From: Aegilops tauschii subsp. strangulata
Lineage: Eukaryota; Streptophyta; Magnoliopsida; Poales; Poaceae
Length of the DNA stretch: 64,000 nt
NCBI RefSeq assembly: GCF_002575655.3
Contig: NC_053039.3
Span: 243,204,622 to 243,268,621, forward strand
Direction: 5' to 3'
A program made the translations under genes and the position numbers. The notes under the pieces were generated by a model. It had not been told where the DNA came from. It ran no database searches and saw nothing but the letters and a program-made list of their open reading frames with translations. Below, one piece after another: positions 53,426-64,000 of the stretch. Each line of letters starts with the position of its first letter. The first letter of the stretch is position 1.

Positions 53426-54454
53426 CCATTGTTGCTCCACCGCACGTAAATGTTCTATGATTCCCTAAAAAAGGTTCCATTTCATTTTTTGCGAGGAAAT
53501 AAAAGTTCCATGATTCCATAATATAAGTCCTTGCAACAATGTCAACATGCGGTTCGATGGATAGGAGGACAATAGTATTCCCAACCCATTAGTGTATAAG
53601 TCCTGGACTCAGCGATGCTCGCATGCACTTTCATAGATTTCTTTCAGGTCTTACGCAATGTGCATTCAATGAGAGCAGACGTTTCCGTCGAGTATGAAGA
53701 TGCCTGTGATGACTTCATGATTCTCAAAATGATATATCGGCTCAGTCTCTGAAAGATGCTTATAGTTATAGGGATAGGATGTGCGTACGTACATTCATAA
53801 AAACGTGGTTAAATGGGGAAGCTCCCTCCTTTAACTTTACGTTGTTAGGTAGAAGTGAGTCCTCGAACCTGGGTTGGTAGGTTCACACATTCATAAGAAT
53901 GAGTTCATATGCATATGTATGAGTCTGCATCAATAATATTTGTTCAAGGAAAAAAAACAATACCATGGTTATTTCCATTTCGCCGCTTAGTGCAGCAGAT
54001 TGCCGGCATAGTGCACAAGATGTGTGCAAGCTGTGCCGGCCTAATTTCACCAGCTTTCCCTTTTCTTTTCTTCATTTTATTTATTATTTTTTCTTTGGGT
54101 GTTTAAATTCTTTTTTTCTAGTTTTGCCTCCTTTTACAAGCACAAGTTTTTTGTACATATTACTTCATTACGAACGGCAGTTAGCGCATCTCCAACGTCA
54201 TCCATTAAAATGGAGACCCAAACGTTTGCTATTTTTTGAATAATACTTTTTTATTAATTTACAGAAATATTATGCCGCATTTTTTGCAAAGATAATACAC
54301 CGTCAGTCTGTAGTAGGCTGACTGGGTCTTGTCCGCCCGTAGTAGGCCGACTGGACTCTGTCCGCCAACCGTTGTCCGACAGGTGGCTGGTCGGCCACGT
54401 GCCGGCCGATAAGTGGCTAGGCCACGTCGCGGGGTGGCCTATCGGGCACGGGCG
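53426..54454. other. Unassigned stretch with retroposon-like tail
   Basis: 53660-53960 resembles a decayed non-LTR retroposon 3' region: it ends 'tgttcaaggaaaaaaaacaa' with an A-run. A GGTTCGAGGACTC motif on the minus strand near 53853 resembles a polymerase III box B. 54290-54450 has three 'gtaggccgactgg' type repeats. Neither is enough for a firm call, and no gene is seen. Confidence 0.25.
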
Positions 54455-55971
54455 TGATGACCCGCAAGTATAGGGGATCTATCATAGTCCTTTAGATAAG
54501 TATGAGTGTCGAACCCAACGAGGAGCTGAAGGAAATGACAAGCGGTTTTCAGCAAGGTATTCTCTGCAAGTACTGAAATTATCGGTAACAGATAGTTGTG
54601 TGATAAGATAATTCGTAACGGGTAACAAGTAACAAGAGTAAATAAGGTGCAACAAGGTGGCCCAATCCTTTTTGTAGCAAAGTACATGCCTGGACAAACT
54701 CTTATATAAAGCAAAGCGCTCCCGAGGTCACATGGGAATTACTTTCAAGTTAGTTTTCATCATGCTCATATGATTCACGTTCGTTACTTTGATAGTTTGA
54801 TATGTGGGTGGACTAGTGCTTGGGTGCTGCCCTTCCTTTGTCAAGCCTCCCACTTATGATTAGCCCCTCTCGCAAGCATCCGCAACTACGAAATAAGATT
54901 TAAGATAAAACTAACCATAGCATGAAACATATGGATCCAAATCAGCCCCTTACGAAGCAACACATAAACTAGGGTTTAAGCTTCTGTCACTCTAGCAACC
55001 CATCATCTACTTATTACTTCCTAATGCCTTCCCCTAGGCCCAAACAATGGTGAAGTGTCATGTAGTCGACGTTCACATAACACCACTAGAGGAGAGACAA
55101 CATACATCTCATCAAAATATCGAACATACCAAATTCACATGATTACTTATAACAAGACTTCTCCCATGTCCTCAGGAACAAACGTAACTACTCACAAAGC
55201 ATATTCGTTATAATCAGAGGAGTATTAATTATCATTAAGGACCTAAACATATGATCTTCCACTGAATAAACTAGCTAGCATCAATTACAAGGAGTAATCA
55301 ACACTACTAGCAACCCACATGTACCAATCTGAGGTTTTGAGACAAAGATCGGATATAAGAGATGAACTAGGGTTTGAGAGGAGATGGTGCTGGTGAAGAT
55401 GTTGATGAAGATTTACCCCCTCTCGATGAGAGGATCGTTGGCGATGACGATGGCTTCGATTTCCCCCTCCCGGAGGGCAGTTTCCCCGGCAAAACAGCTC
55501 CACCAGAGCCCTAGATTGGTTCTCCCAGGTTCCGCCTCGAGACAGCGGCGCTTCGTCCCGAAAGCTTCATCTTCATTTTTTCCAGGTGAAAACGCACCAT
55601 ATAGCAGAAGATGGGCACCAGAGGCCTGACAGGAGGCCCACAAGGTAGGAGGCGCGCCCTGGGGGGTAGGGCGCGCCCCCCACCCTTGTGGATGGTTGGT
55701 GGCCCCCCTCTGGTTCTTTCTTCACCCAATATTTTTTATATATTCCAAAATAATTCTCCGTGAAGTTTCAGGACTTTTGGAGTTGTGCAAAATAGGTCTC
55801 TAATATTTGCTCCTTTTCTAGTCCAGAATTCCAGCTGTCGGCATTCTCCCTCTTCATGTAAACCTTATAAAATAAGAGAGAAAAGGCACAAGTATTGTGA
55901 TATAATGTGTAATAACAGCCCATAATGCAATAAATAACGATATAAAAGCATGATGCAAAATGGACGTATCA
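54455..55971 (-). mobile_element. 3' LTR of Athila element (1517 bp)
   Basis: The ends are TGATGACCCGCAAGTATAGG and TGGACGTATCA. Its inner repeats such as 'ggcgcgccctggggggtagg' and 'cgtaactactcacaaagc' are typical of this LTR family. It is a different subfamily from the solo LTRs at 46015 and 60645, although all share the TGATACGTC-type end. Confidence 0.85.
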
Positions 55972-57526
55972 ACTCCCCCAAGCTTAGACCTCTCTTGTCC
56001 TCAAGCGAAAGCCGATATCAAAAAATATGTCCACATGTTTAGAGATAGAGCTGTCGATGAAATAAAATACGAACATGAGGGCATCATGATCATCTTTAGA
56101 ACAGCAACATACATTGTCATATAATTTCTTATGCTAAAGTAACAATTCATTCACAAGGTAAAGTATAAATCAGAAACTTTATTGAAAACTAACAAACTAT
56201 GATCTCAGTCATTCAAGCAATTGCAATTTATCATAACATCGGAAAGAGTTAGTATAAGGGCTTTTCAGCAAGTCCACATACTCAACTATCATTTAGTTTT
56301 TCACAATTGCTAACACTCACGCGATACTTATGGGTACAAAGTTTCAATCGGACACAGAGAAAGATAGGGGCTTATAGTTTCGCCTCCCAACCTTTTACCT
56401 CAAGGTTAATTTCAACAATAATACTTTATGATAACTTACATCTGAGTGGATATATATATATATATCTAGATCTCTCCAACACATAGTGCTTGCCAAAAGA
56501 AAAAGTGTAAAAAGGAAAGGTGAAGATCACCATGACTCTTGTATAAGGGTAGAGGATAAAAGTAAAAGATAGGCCCTTCGCAGAGGGAAGCAGAGGTTGT
56601 CATGTGCTTTTATGGTTGGAATTATAAAACCTTAGTGCAAAGAATGTCACTTTATATTGCCGCTTGTGATAAAGACCTTTATTATGCAGTCCGTCACTTT
56701 TATTTCTTCCATATCACAAGTTCGTATAAAGCTTATTTTATTCACACTAATAGATCATACATATTTAGAGAGAGCAATTTTTATTTCTTGCACTGATGAC
56801 AACTTACTTGAAGTATCTTACTCAATCCATAGGTAGGTATGGTGGACTCTCATGGCAAAAACTGGTTTAAGGGATATTTGGAAGCACAAGTAGTATCTCT
56901 ACTTAGTGCAAAGAATTTGGCTAGCATGAGAGGGAAAAGCAAGCTCAACATGTTGGAGGATCCATGACAATATAACTTCTATTCAGATATAAGCAAACAT
57001 AACCTATTATGTTGTCTTCCTTGTCCAACATCAACTTTTTAGCATGTCATATTTTAATGAGTGCTCACAATTGCAAAAGATGTCCAAGAGTATATTTATA
57101 TGTGAAGCCCCTCTTTCTTTATTACTTCCTATTAATTACAACAATGACCAAAACTATGTTTGTAAACTTTCAACAAATTTTATTCATCATACTCTTTATA
57201 TGTGAAGTCATTACTCTCCATAAGATCATTATATGATATTTTTATTTCTTTCTTTTCTCTAATTCTCTCCAGATCATAGCAAGATAGCAAAGCCCTCAAC
57301 TCAAAACTACTCTTTATTATATAAACTCACGGACTCGATTACATAGATAGATCTCGAAACAAAACTCAAAGATAGATCATACTAAAACTTTATTCTACTA
57401 GATCAAGATATAACCAAAAGGATCGAACTAAGAAAAACGATAAAGGTAAAGGTGTGATGGTGATACGATACCGGGGCACCTCCCCCAAGCTTGCAGTTGC
57501 CAAGGGGAGTGCCCATACCCATGTAT
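55972..57526. other. Athila non-coding 3' region
   Basis: AT-rich untranslated sequence between the 3' ORF and the LTR, with the polypurine tract at its left end (55972-55986). It has an (AT)n run at 56450-56465. No gene is visible. Confidence 0.6.
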
Positions 57527-57970
57527 TTATGTCTCTTGTGGTGATGTGATATTCTTGGCGATGATGCCCCTTAGGATGCAATTCTCTTCCTCGAGCTTAT
57601 TATTTTGCTGCTTAAGATCCATTACTTCCTTGCGAAGTTTACCCATGACGGCTAGAGCTCCAATCACCCATGGATGTTTCATAGCTGCGGGAGAAAAGGC
57701 AACACTTTTTTTCATATTTTCATAAGAGAGAAATCTAGCATCGGGAGGAATGACCGAATTTATTGTTGAGCTCTAAAGTTCCTCCAGCATGAATCCAGTT
57801 TGAAGACGAGAGGTAACTTCTTGATCCTCCTCCATGGCATCCACCCTTTTCAAGTCGGCCTCCATATCTTCCTCCGTTGATTTCCCGAAGTGGTCAACTT
57901 CGCTGTTTGCTCTTGGGCCCGGTGTCAGATGAGAAACATGACTCTCCCCGGCTGACTCTTGCGAAGACAT
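57527..57970 (-). pseudogene. Athila 3' ORF with coiled coil
   Basis: A continuous frame of about 147 codons with one internal TAG (57773-57775). The first part is acidic (MSSQESAGESHVSHLTPG…, EEDMEADLKRVDAMEEDQEV). The second has a helix suited to coiled-coil pairing (KLRKEVMDLKQQNNKLEEE). Athila elements often carry an extra, sometimes env-like, ORF at this position. I see no signal peptide or membrane segment here, so an envelope role is not supported. Confidence 0.55.
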
Positions 57971-58296
57971 CTTGCTCCAAATCTGCTGCAGAAATAACTC
58001 AAAATGAAAACAGAGGATTTTGCCATGGTACGGTGGTCAAAACCTTCGGGAGATTATATAATGATTTTTTACCGACCAAAAGAAGTATTGTGCAAGAAAA
58101 CGGAGTCCAGAGGGCACACGAGGTGGCCATAAGGCAAGGGGCATGCCCAGGGGGTAGGGCGCGCCCTCCACCCATATGGTCTCCTCGTGCATCTTTCGAA
58201 CTACTTTTAATTTTCCTAATTTTTTAAATATTCCAAAACGGAGAAAAATTACCATTGGAAACGTTTTGGAGTCGGTTTACTTACCGTACCGCATAC

Positions 58297-59300
58297 CTAT
58301 TCCTTTTCGAAGTCTGAAACGTTCTGGAAAGTATCCCTTATGTACTCGTCCGGTGTTATGGTATTAATTATATTGGTCTCAACATTTATGGGAGTACCTG
58401 AGATATAATGTTTGATTCTTTGACCGTGTACCACCTTCGGATTTGTGCCTTCGGCGTTGTTGATCTTGATGGCACCGGAACGATAGACCTCCTCGATAAT
58501 GCAAGGACCTTCCCATTGAGAGAAAAGTTTTCCTGCAAAAAATCTTAAGCGAGTGTTGTATAGCAAAACATGATCACGTACGTTAAACTCACGCTTTTGT
58601 ATCCTCTTGTCATGCCATCTTTTAACCTTTTCTTTAAACAATTTGGCATTCTCACATGCTTGGGTTCTCCATTCATCAAGCGAGCTAATGTCAAATAACC
58701 TCTTCTCACCGGCAAGTTTGAAATCATAGTTGATCTCTTTGATTGCCCAATAAGCTTGATGTTCTAGTTCAAGAGGTAAGTGACATGCTTTTCCATAAAC
58801 CATTTTATGCGGAGACATACCCATAGGGTTCTTATAAGCAGTTTTATAAGCCCATAATGCATCATCAAGTTTCTTAGACCAATTCTTTCTAGATATATTA
58901 ACAGTCTTTTGCAAAATCAATTTAATCTCTCTATTGCTCAATTCTACTTGACCACTAGACTGAGGATGATATGGAGATGCAATTCTATGGTTAACATGAT
59001 ACTTAGCAAGTAATTTACGGGAAGCACCATGAATAACATGTGAACCACCATCAGTCATTAAATATCTAGGGACTCCAAACCTAGGAAAAATAACTTCTTT
59101 AAGCATTTAATAGAAGTGTTGTGATCAGCACTACTAGTTGGAATAGCTTCTACCCACTTAGTAATGTAATCAACATCAACTAAAATATGTGTATACCCAT
59201 TAGAGGAAGGAGAAGGTCCCATATAATCAAAGCCCCAAACATCAAATGGTTCAAGAATAATTCATAGGCATTTCCTGAAGTCTACTAATATTGCCAATTC
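58297..59300 (-). pseudogene. Athila integrase
   Basis: The frame 59106-58297 contains FGVPRYLMTDGGSHVI with the second catalytic Asp, SPYHPQSSGQVELSNREIK with Glu, WAYKTAYKNPMGMSPHKMVY and the C-terminal FAGKLFSQWEGPCIIEEVYR. The first catalytic block lies upstream (near 59235-59150: MGPSPSSNGYTHILVDVDYI) in a different frame, so a frameshift separates them at about 59105. It would insert element DNA; it is inactive as it stands. Confidence 0.85.
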
Positions 59301-59399
59301 TCTGACATTAATCACAAGACAAGACAAACTTACGAGCATCCTTGAAGAGAGTAGGCCAATACAACCCGATTGCAATACCTTATGTGCAGTTCTATCTCC

Positions 59400-60570
59400 A
59401 GCGTGGTGTCCTCCGTAAGACTCGGAGTGGCACCTGCGTAGGATCTATTCCTGTTCATGCTTAGGTACACAACGTCTAATAACACCATCTACTCCTTCTT
59501 TATAAAGGTGTGGGTCAGCCCAAAAGTAATATCTTAAATCATATAAAAACTTTTTCTTTTGCTGGTATGTGAAACTAGGTGGTACAAATTTACCAACAAT
59601 GTAATTACCATAATCAGCATACCATGGAGTATTGCGAGAAGCATTTATGATAGTTAATTGCTCATCGGGAAAGCTATCATCAATAGGCAGTGGGTCATCA
59701 AGAACATTTTCTAACCTAGACAAGTTGTCTGCAACGGGGTTCTCAGCTCCCTTTCTATCAATAATATGCAAATAAAATTCTTGTAGTAAGAGAACCGACC
59801 TAATAAGTCTAGGCTTAGCATCTTTCTTTCCCATAAGGTATTTAATAGTAGCATGATCAGTGTTAACAGTTACTTTGGAATCAACAATATAAGATCTGAA
59901 CTTATCACAAGCAAAAACAACTGCTAAAAAATGTTTTTTCAGTAGTAGCATAATTTCTCTAGGCACTGTCTAGAGTTTTACTAGCATAATGAATAACATT
60001 CAATTTCTTATCAACTCTTTGACCTAGAACAGCACCAACAGCATAATCACTAGCATCACACATAATCTCAAAGGGTAAATTCGAATCAGGTGGCTGAACA
60101 ATAGGTGCATAAATAAAGGATTTCTTAAGTATTTCAAATGCTTCTACCCAATCATTATAAAAAACAAGAGGAACATCTTTTTGCAAGAGATTAGTGAGAG
60201 GCCTAGAAATTTTAGAGAAGTCTTTAATAAACCTCCTATAGAAACCAGCATGACCAAGGAAACTTCTTATACCTTTGACATCTTTAGGACACGACATCTT
60301 TTCAATAGCATCTACTTTAGCTTTATCAACTTCAATACCTCTTTCAGAAATTTTATGCCCCAAGACGATACCTTCACTAACCATAAAGTGGCACTTCTCC
60401 CAATTCAAGACAAGGTTAGTTTCTTCACATCTCTGCAAAACTCGATCAAGGTTGCTTAAGCAATCATCAAAAGAAGTTCTGTAAATGAAGAAATCATCCA
60501 TGAAAACCTCAAAAATATTTTCACAAAAGTCAGAGAATATAGCAGTCATACATCTTTGAAAGGTAGCAGG
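59400..60570 (-). pseudogene. Athila reverse transcriptase C-terminal part and RNase H
   Basis: RT begins at the cut edge (ATFQRCMTAIFSDFCENIFE) and holds the catalytic VFMDDFFIYRTSFDDCLSN, the Athila form of the YxDD box with Phe-Met-Asp-Asp. EKCHFMVSEGIVLGHKISER follows. RNase H starts FEIMCDASDYAVGAVLGQRV, breaks at 59959-59966, and continues as [20 protein letters not shown] with [13 protein letters not shown] residues before the catalytic box lie beyond the inserted Copia-like element, outside the window. Confidence 0.85.
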
Positions 60571-62367
60571 TGTTAGAAGTATAATTGGGTTTAAGTTAGA
60601 GATAAGGAGATAGAGATAGAATATGTTTAAACCGTGTAACTTGTTGATACGTCTCCAACGTATCTATAATTTTTTATTGTTCCATGCTGTTTATTTATCA
60701 ATCTTGGATGTTTTATAATCATTTTATAGTCATTTTATATAATTTTTTGGTACTAACCTATTGACATAGTGCCAAGTGCCAGTTGTTGTTTTTTCCATGT
60801 TTTTTACATCGTAGGAAATCAATATCAAATGGAGTCCAAATACCACGAAACTTCACGATGATTTTTTATGGGCCAAAAGGAAGCAGATGGGCCCTAGTTG
60901 CACCTGGGCAGAGTCCCGAGGAGGGGACAACCCACCAGGGCGTGCCAGGAGGCCTTGGCGCGCCCTGGTGGGTTGTGCCCACCTCGGGTGCCCCCTGGAC
61001 CGCCTCTTTGCTCTATAAATACCCCAAAAATACCATAACCCTAGGAGAGTCGACGAAATATTCATCCAGCCGCCGCAGAGTCCAGAACCACCAGATCCAA
61101 TCTAGACACCATCACGGAGGGGTTCACCACTTCCATTGGTGCCTCTCCGATGATGCGTGAGTAGTTCTTTGTAGACCTTCGGGTCCATAGTTAGTAGCTA
61201 GATGGATTTCTCTCTCGCGCACTGAATTCTCAATACAATGGTCTCTTGGAGATCCATATGATGTAACTCTTTGCGGTGTGTTTGTTGGGATCTGATGAAC
61301 TTTGAGTTTATGATCAGTTATATCTTTTTATATCCATGAAAGTTATTTGAGTTTCTTTGATCTCTTATATGCATGATATCTTATAGCCTCGTATTTCTTC
61401 TCCGATGTTTGGGTTTTGTTTGGCCAACTTGACCTATTTATCTTGCAATGGGAAGAGGTGCCCGGTAGTGGGTTCGATCTTACGGTGCTCGATCCCAGTG
61501 ACACAAAGGGAAATGACACGTATGTATCGTTGCTACTAAGGATAGAAAGATGAGATCTATATCTACCGCCATATAGATAAACGGATCTTGTCTACATCTT
61601 GTCATCGTTCTTATTGCATTACTCCGTTTTCCATGAACTTAATACACTAGATGCATGCTGGATAGCGGTCGATGTGTGGAGTAATAGTAGTAGATGCAGG
61701 CAGGAGTCGGTCTACTAATCTTTGATGTGATGCCTATGTAATGATCAATGCATGGATATCGTCATAATTATTTGAAGTTCTATCAATTGCCCAACAGTAA
61801 TTTCTTTACCCATTGTTTGCTATTTTTCTCGAGAGAAGCCACTAGTGAAACCTACGGCCCCGGGTCTTCTTTCTCATATATTTGCCTTGCGATCTACTTT
61901 TCCTTTGCATTTTTATTCAGATCTATTAAACCAAAAAATATAAAAATACCTTGCTGCGTTTTATCTTTATTTATTTTATTTGGCGTTCGATCTATCAATC
62001 TACTACAATTTACCTCACGTCCGCTTGCCTATCTTGAGGCGTCGTACCCCGGAAGGGATTAACAACCCCTTTAACTCGTCGGGTTGCGAGGTGTTGTTGT
62101 TTGTGTGCAGGTGCTGTTTACGTTGTGAAGCCCCTACTGGTTCTCCTACTGGTTCGATACCTTGGTTTCATAACTGAGGGAAATACCTACTGTCGCTGTG
62201 CTACATCATCCCTCCCTCTCCGGGGAAATACCGACGTAGTTGCAGCTACCATCACTTGTCTTGTACTCCAAGCCTCTACTACTCATGTACTCTCTATATA
62301 TATTCCCACGAGGGTCACATCAATACAACATACAACAACACAATATTAGCATCATATATTTTCCACA
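60571..62367 (+). mobile_element. Short (182 bp) LTR of a Copia-like element, split by a solo LTR
   Basis: The pieces 60571-60644 (TGTTAGAAGTATAATTGGGT…) and 62260-62367 (…ATATTTTCCACA) form one LTR of about 182 bases once the solo LTR and one copy of CTTGT are removed. A TATA box (TCTCTATATATATTC, about 62291-62305) sits about 70 bases before its end. The TGGTATTAGAGC primer-binding site follows at once. Confidence 0.75.
60645..62254 (+). mobile_element. Solo Athila-group LTR (1610 bp) with perfect TSD
   Basis: Starts TGATACGTCTCCAACGTATC and ends ...GCAGCTACCATCA. It is flanked by the exact 5 bp duplication CTTGT (60640-60644 and 62255-62259). No internal element sequence is present, so the full element was lost by LTR-LTR recombination. 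It is the same family as the LTR at 1-1176. The small reading frames inside are not coding. Confidence 0.9.
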
Positions 62368-62379
62368 TGGTATTAGAGC
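62368..62379 (+). promoter_or_regulatory. Primer-binding site of short-LTR element
   Basis: TGGTATTAGAGC lies directly after the LTR. It is complementary to initiator tRNA-Met apart from one base. Confidence 0.7.
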
Positions 62380-64000
62380 GGTTAGTCTCACGACGCCGAT
62401 CCTAGGACGTTCCACCACTTCCGCAGCACGCCGGCCTCGGGAAGATTAATCTCCTCTCCCAGGGGGCGCGGCACCCGATTGATCAAAAGATCACATCGGT
62501 TACATAGATTAGATCACTTTCATAGATTAGGTCAATTCCAATTTTTGGTATTCAGTTAGATTGATTTCTTTTTTCAGTAGCCAGATAAATTTGTATTAGA
62601 TTAATCCCGTCCGACGAAGAAAATCCTGCAGATCCGTGCAACTGGGACGGCGGCGCCGCCAACCTACTTCGGCAGCCGACGCATCGCCGAGCCATACAAG
62701 TCTACAGCCAGCCACGAGCCATCCGACCGAACTACATCGAGCGCCCGAGTCTTCCCCGAGCCGGCCCCGCAAGCTTCGTTGAGCAGACCAGATTCGTGTG
62801 GCTTCTCCGCGGCGACACGTGCATGATCCAGCAGGCGTGCACCAAACCTAGCCGCTGGAGAGCCGGCTTCAATCAGTGACGCCCTGCGGTGGCGCGGGAC
62901 TCCGTCCAGCTCAGGCGCAAGTCAGCTTCGACCCGGCAGGCAACGTGCATGCAACCATCACTCGGCCACATATGCATGGATGTGAGACCTAAGAGATTAC
63001 ATGGTTGCATGAAGGTTATTCATCAATGCTAATTACTTAGGGTTTTCGACTGCGACCAGATGCAATCCTTGAACTCGCTGCACCTCCAACCGGCCTCCTG
63101 CGCACACGAACTCCATCAACTCCAGGCGGCGAGCTGCCCGCGTTAGGCGCAAACGCGGTTTAGCGCAAACATTATGAGCACCGGACACCATCGAGAGTTA
63201 TGTTCCACGAGACCACGACGCAAGAGTTTGTCTCGGATCACGGGAGGGCACTATGCCAGCATCAGCCGCGGGCGCCCCAAGCACGCTACATCGACACGCC
63301 ATCTGCATAGTTATTCTTCATCGAGCCCAACATCAACACCGGGTTGTACGACCACATTATAGAACATTGTCGAGTACATCTACGAGAAGCGACATCAACA
63401 TGCATCATCCACATGCCAGGCCGGTGTGGAAAGCAACGCGATTCTTCATTGACTTCTCTAGCACGACACGGCATCGACACTTGGTCGCCGCGAGGGACGC
63501 CTTCAAGAGACACATTATCGTTGACACACCGCTGCAACGTCATCGCCGACACTTCATAGCCAATGTCTTCATCAACGTGGTCTTCATCACCATCATCGTC
63601 AACACACCGCCGCCACCTCGTCCACAAGATGGACACCTAGCATCCTTTGACAGACTTTTCTGCAAGACGCGACCTTGATGAAGGCGATGACCGCGTCATG
63701 AAGACGGCATCGACCACGTCATCCACGACGGCACGACTGCATTGACACGGTGTCACTACAATGGCGACCCTACACGGCCACATGGTTCTGGAAAAACCGA
63801 TGTGTGCTCGATGGGCTTCCTCTGGTCTTGGCAAAACTGATGGACTCATCGCCGACGGCACCCTCTGACATCTGCAAGGTGTATCGTCCACGTCTGCAGC
63901 TCTGTCATAGCGCCTTTTTTGCGCCTCCGGCTCTATGCGGCTTCATCATCCACGACGGCTACATCACCGACCACGACTACATTGACCACGGCTACATCAC
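62380..64000 (+). mobile_element. Internal leader of short-LTR Copia-like element
   Basis: Sequence downstream of the primer-binding site with no gag, protease or pol signature in any frame up to the window end. The last 100 bases repeat 'cgacNacNacattgaccacggctaca' motifs. This is either a long untranslated leader or a non-autonomous element; the rest lies outside the window. Confidence 0.5.

Larger units (their letters stand above)
54455..60570 (-). mobile_element. Athila-lineage Gypsy element, right part interrupted
   Basis: The minus-strand order is RT, RNase H, integrase, 3' ORF, long non-coding region, polypurine tract and 3' LTR. The 3' LTR is 54455-55971 (TGATGACCCGCAAG…GGACGTATCA). 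The tract on the minus strand (TAAGCTTGGGGGAGT) abuts it. The element is cut at 60570 inside RT by the inserted short-LTR Copia-like element and must continue beyond the window. Frame breaks show it is inactive. Confidence 0.88.

Noticed and set aside
53640..53960. A SINE or LINE 3' end
   Set aside because: The A-run and box-B-like motif are suggestive, but I could find no target duplication or second promoter box, so it is listed only as an unassigned stretch.
1..64000. tRNA, rRNA or microRNA genes
   Set aside because: I saw no cloverleaf-like box A/B pairs with acceptor stems and no ribosomal RNA sequence. The only long hairpin (11566-11714) is too perfect for a typical microRNA precursor and is reported as an inverted repeat.

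Overview
This window is plant nuclear DNA from a large, repeat-rich grass genome of the wheat tribe (Triticum/Aegilops/Hordeum type). The evidence is the repeat community: an Angela/WIS/BARE-type Copia element, several Athila-group LTRs whose ends read TGATACGTC…, a Tekay-type chromovirus with 3.65 kb LTRs, a Tat-type Gypsy element, CACTA elements with CACTA…TAGTG termini and a Stowaway MITE. There is no sign of bacterial or organellar DNA. I assigned families by reading alone, so names below the lineage level are tentative.

Layout. 1-1176 is the end of an Athila-group LTR cut by the window edge, followed by a CACTA-like scrap and an ~85 bp tandem repeat (2036-2410). 2630-10802 is a 5'-truncated Tat-lineage Gypsy element on the + strand, with decayed gag-pol, an antisense B3-like ORF with its own TATA box, and an intact 3' LTR. 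11149-15068 is a Stowaway MITE split by a 3.76 kb CACTA element (11268-15024) that carries a broken B3-like gene and a strong hairpin. 15441-16550 (minus) is the only intact ordinary host gene I see, a 369-residue sugar-phosphate/phosphate translocator-family protein.

From about 17187 to 53425 the sequence reads as one small (about 3.1 kb), old, Harbinger-like unit blown apart by nested insertions. Near-identical 21 bp inverted ends enclose a Myb/SANT-like pseudogene and two copies of a viroplasmin (RNase H1 N-terminal)-like reading frame with a hydrophobic tail. Between these pieces lie a CACTA fragment split by a complete Tekay Gypsy element (17869-31017, TSD ATGAT) and a complete Angela-type Copia element (32395-51884, TSD ATCTG). 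The Angela 5' LTR is itself split by a 10.87 kb CACTA element (40607-51476, TSD CCA). That CACTA carries a B3-like pseudogene, two tandemly duplicated small genes with matching TATA contexts, and a ~500 bp tandem array. The array is interrupted by a solo Athila-type LTR (46015-47570).

The right edge has an Athila element on the minus strand (54455-60570). A short-LTR Copia-like element is inserted in its reverse transcriptase, and the 5' LTR of that Copia is split by a solo Athila LTR (60645-62254, TSD CTTGT). Almost every polyprotein carries frameshifts, stops or deletions, so the autonomous elements here are dead.

The most unusual signals are: B3-like DNA-binding reading frames carried by three unrelated transposon types; an extra sense ORF upstream of gag in the Tekay element with a dsRNA-binding-like C-terminal signature; the Harbinger-like unit whose second gene is a viroplasmin-like protein rather than a transposase; and a pair of duplicated cargo genes in the large CACTA.
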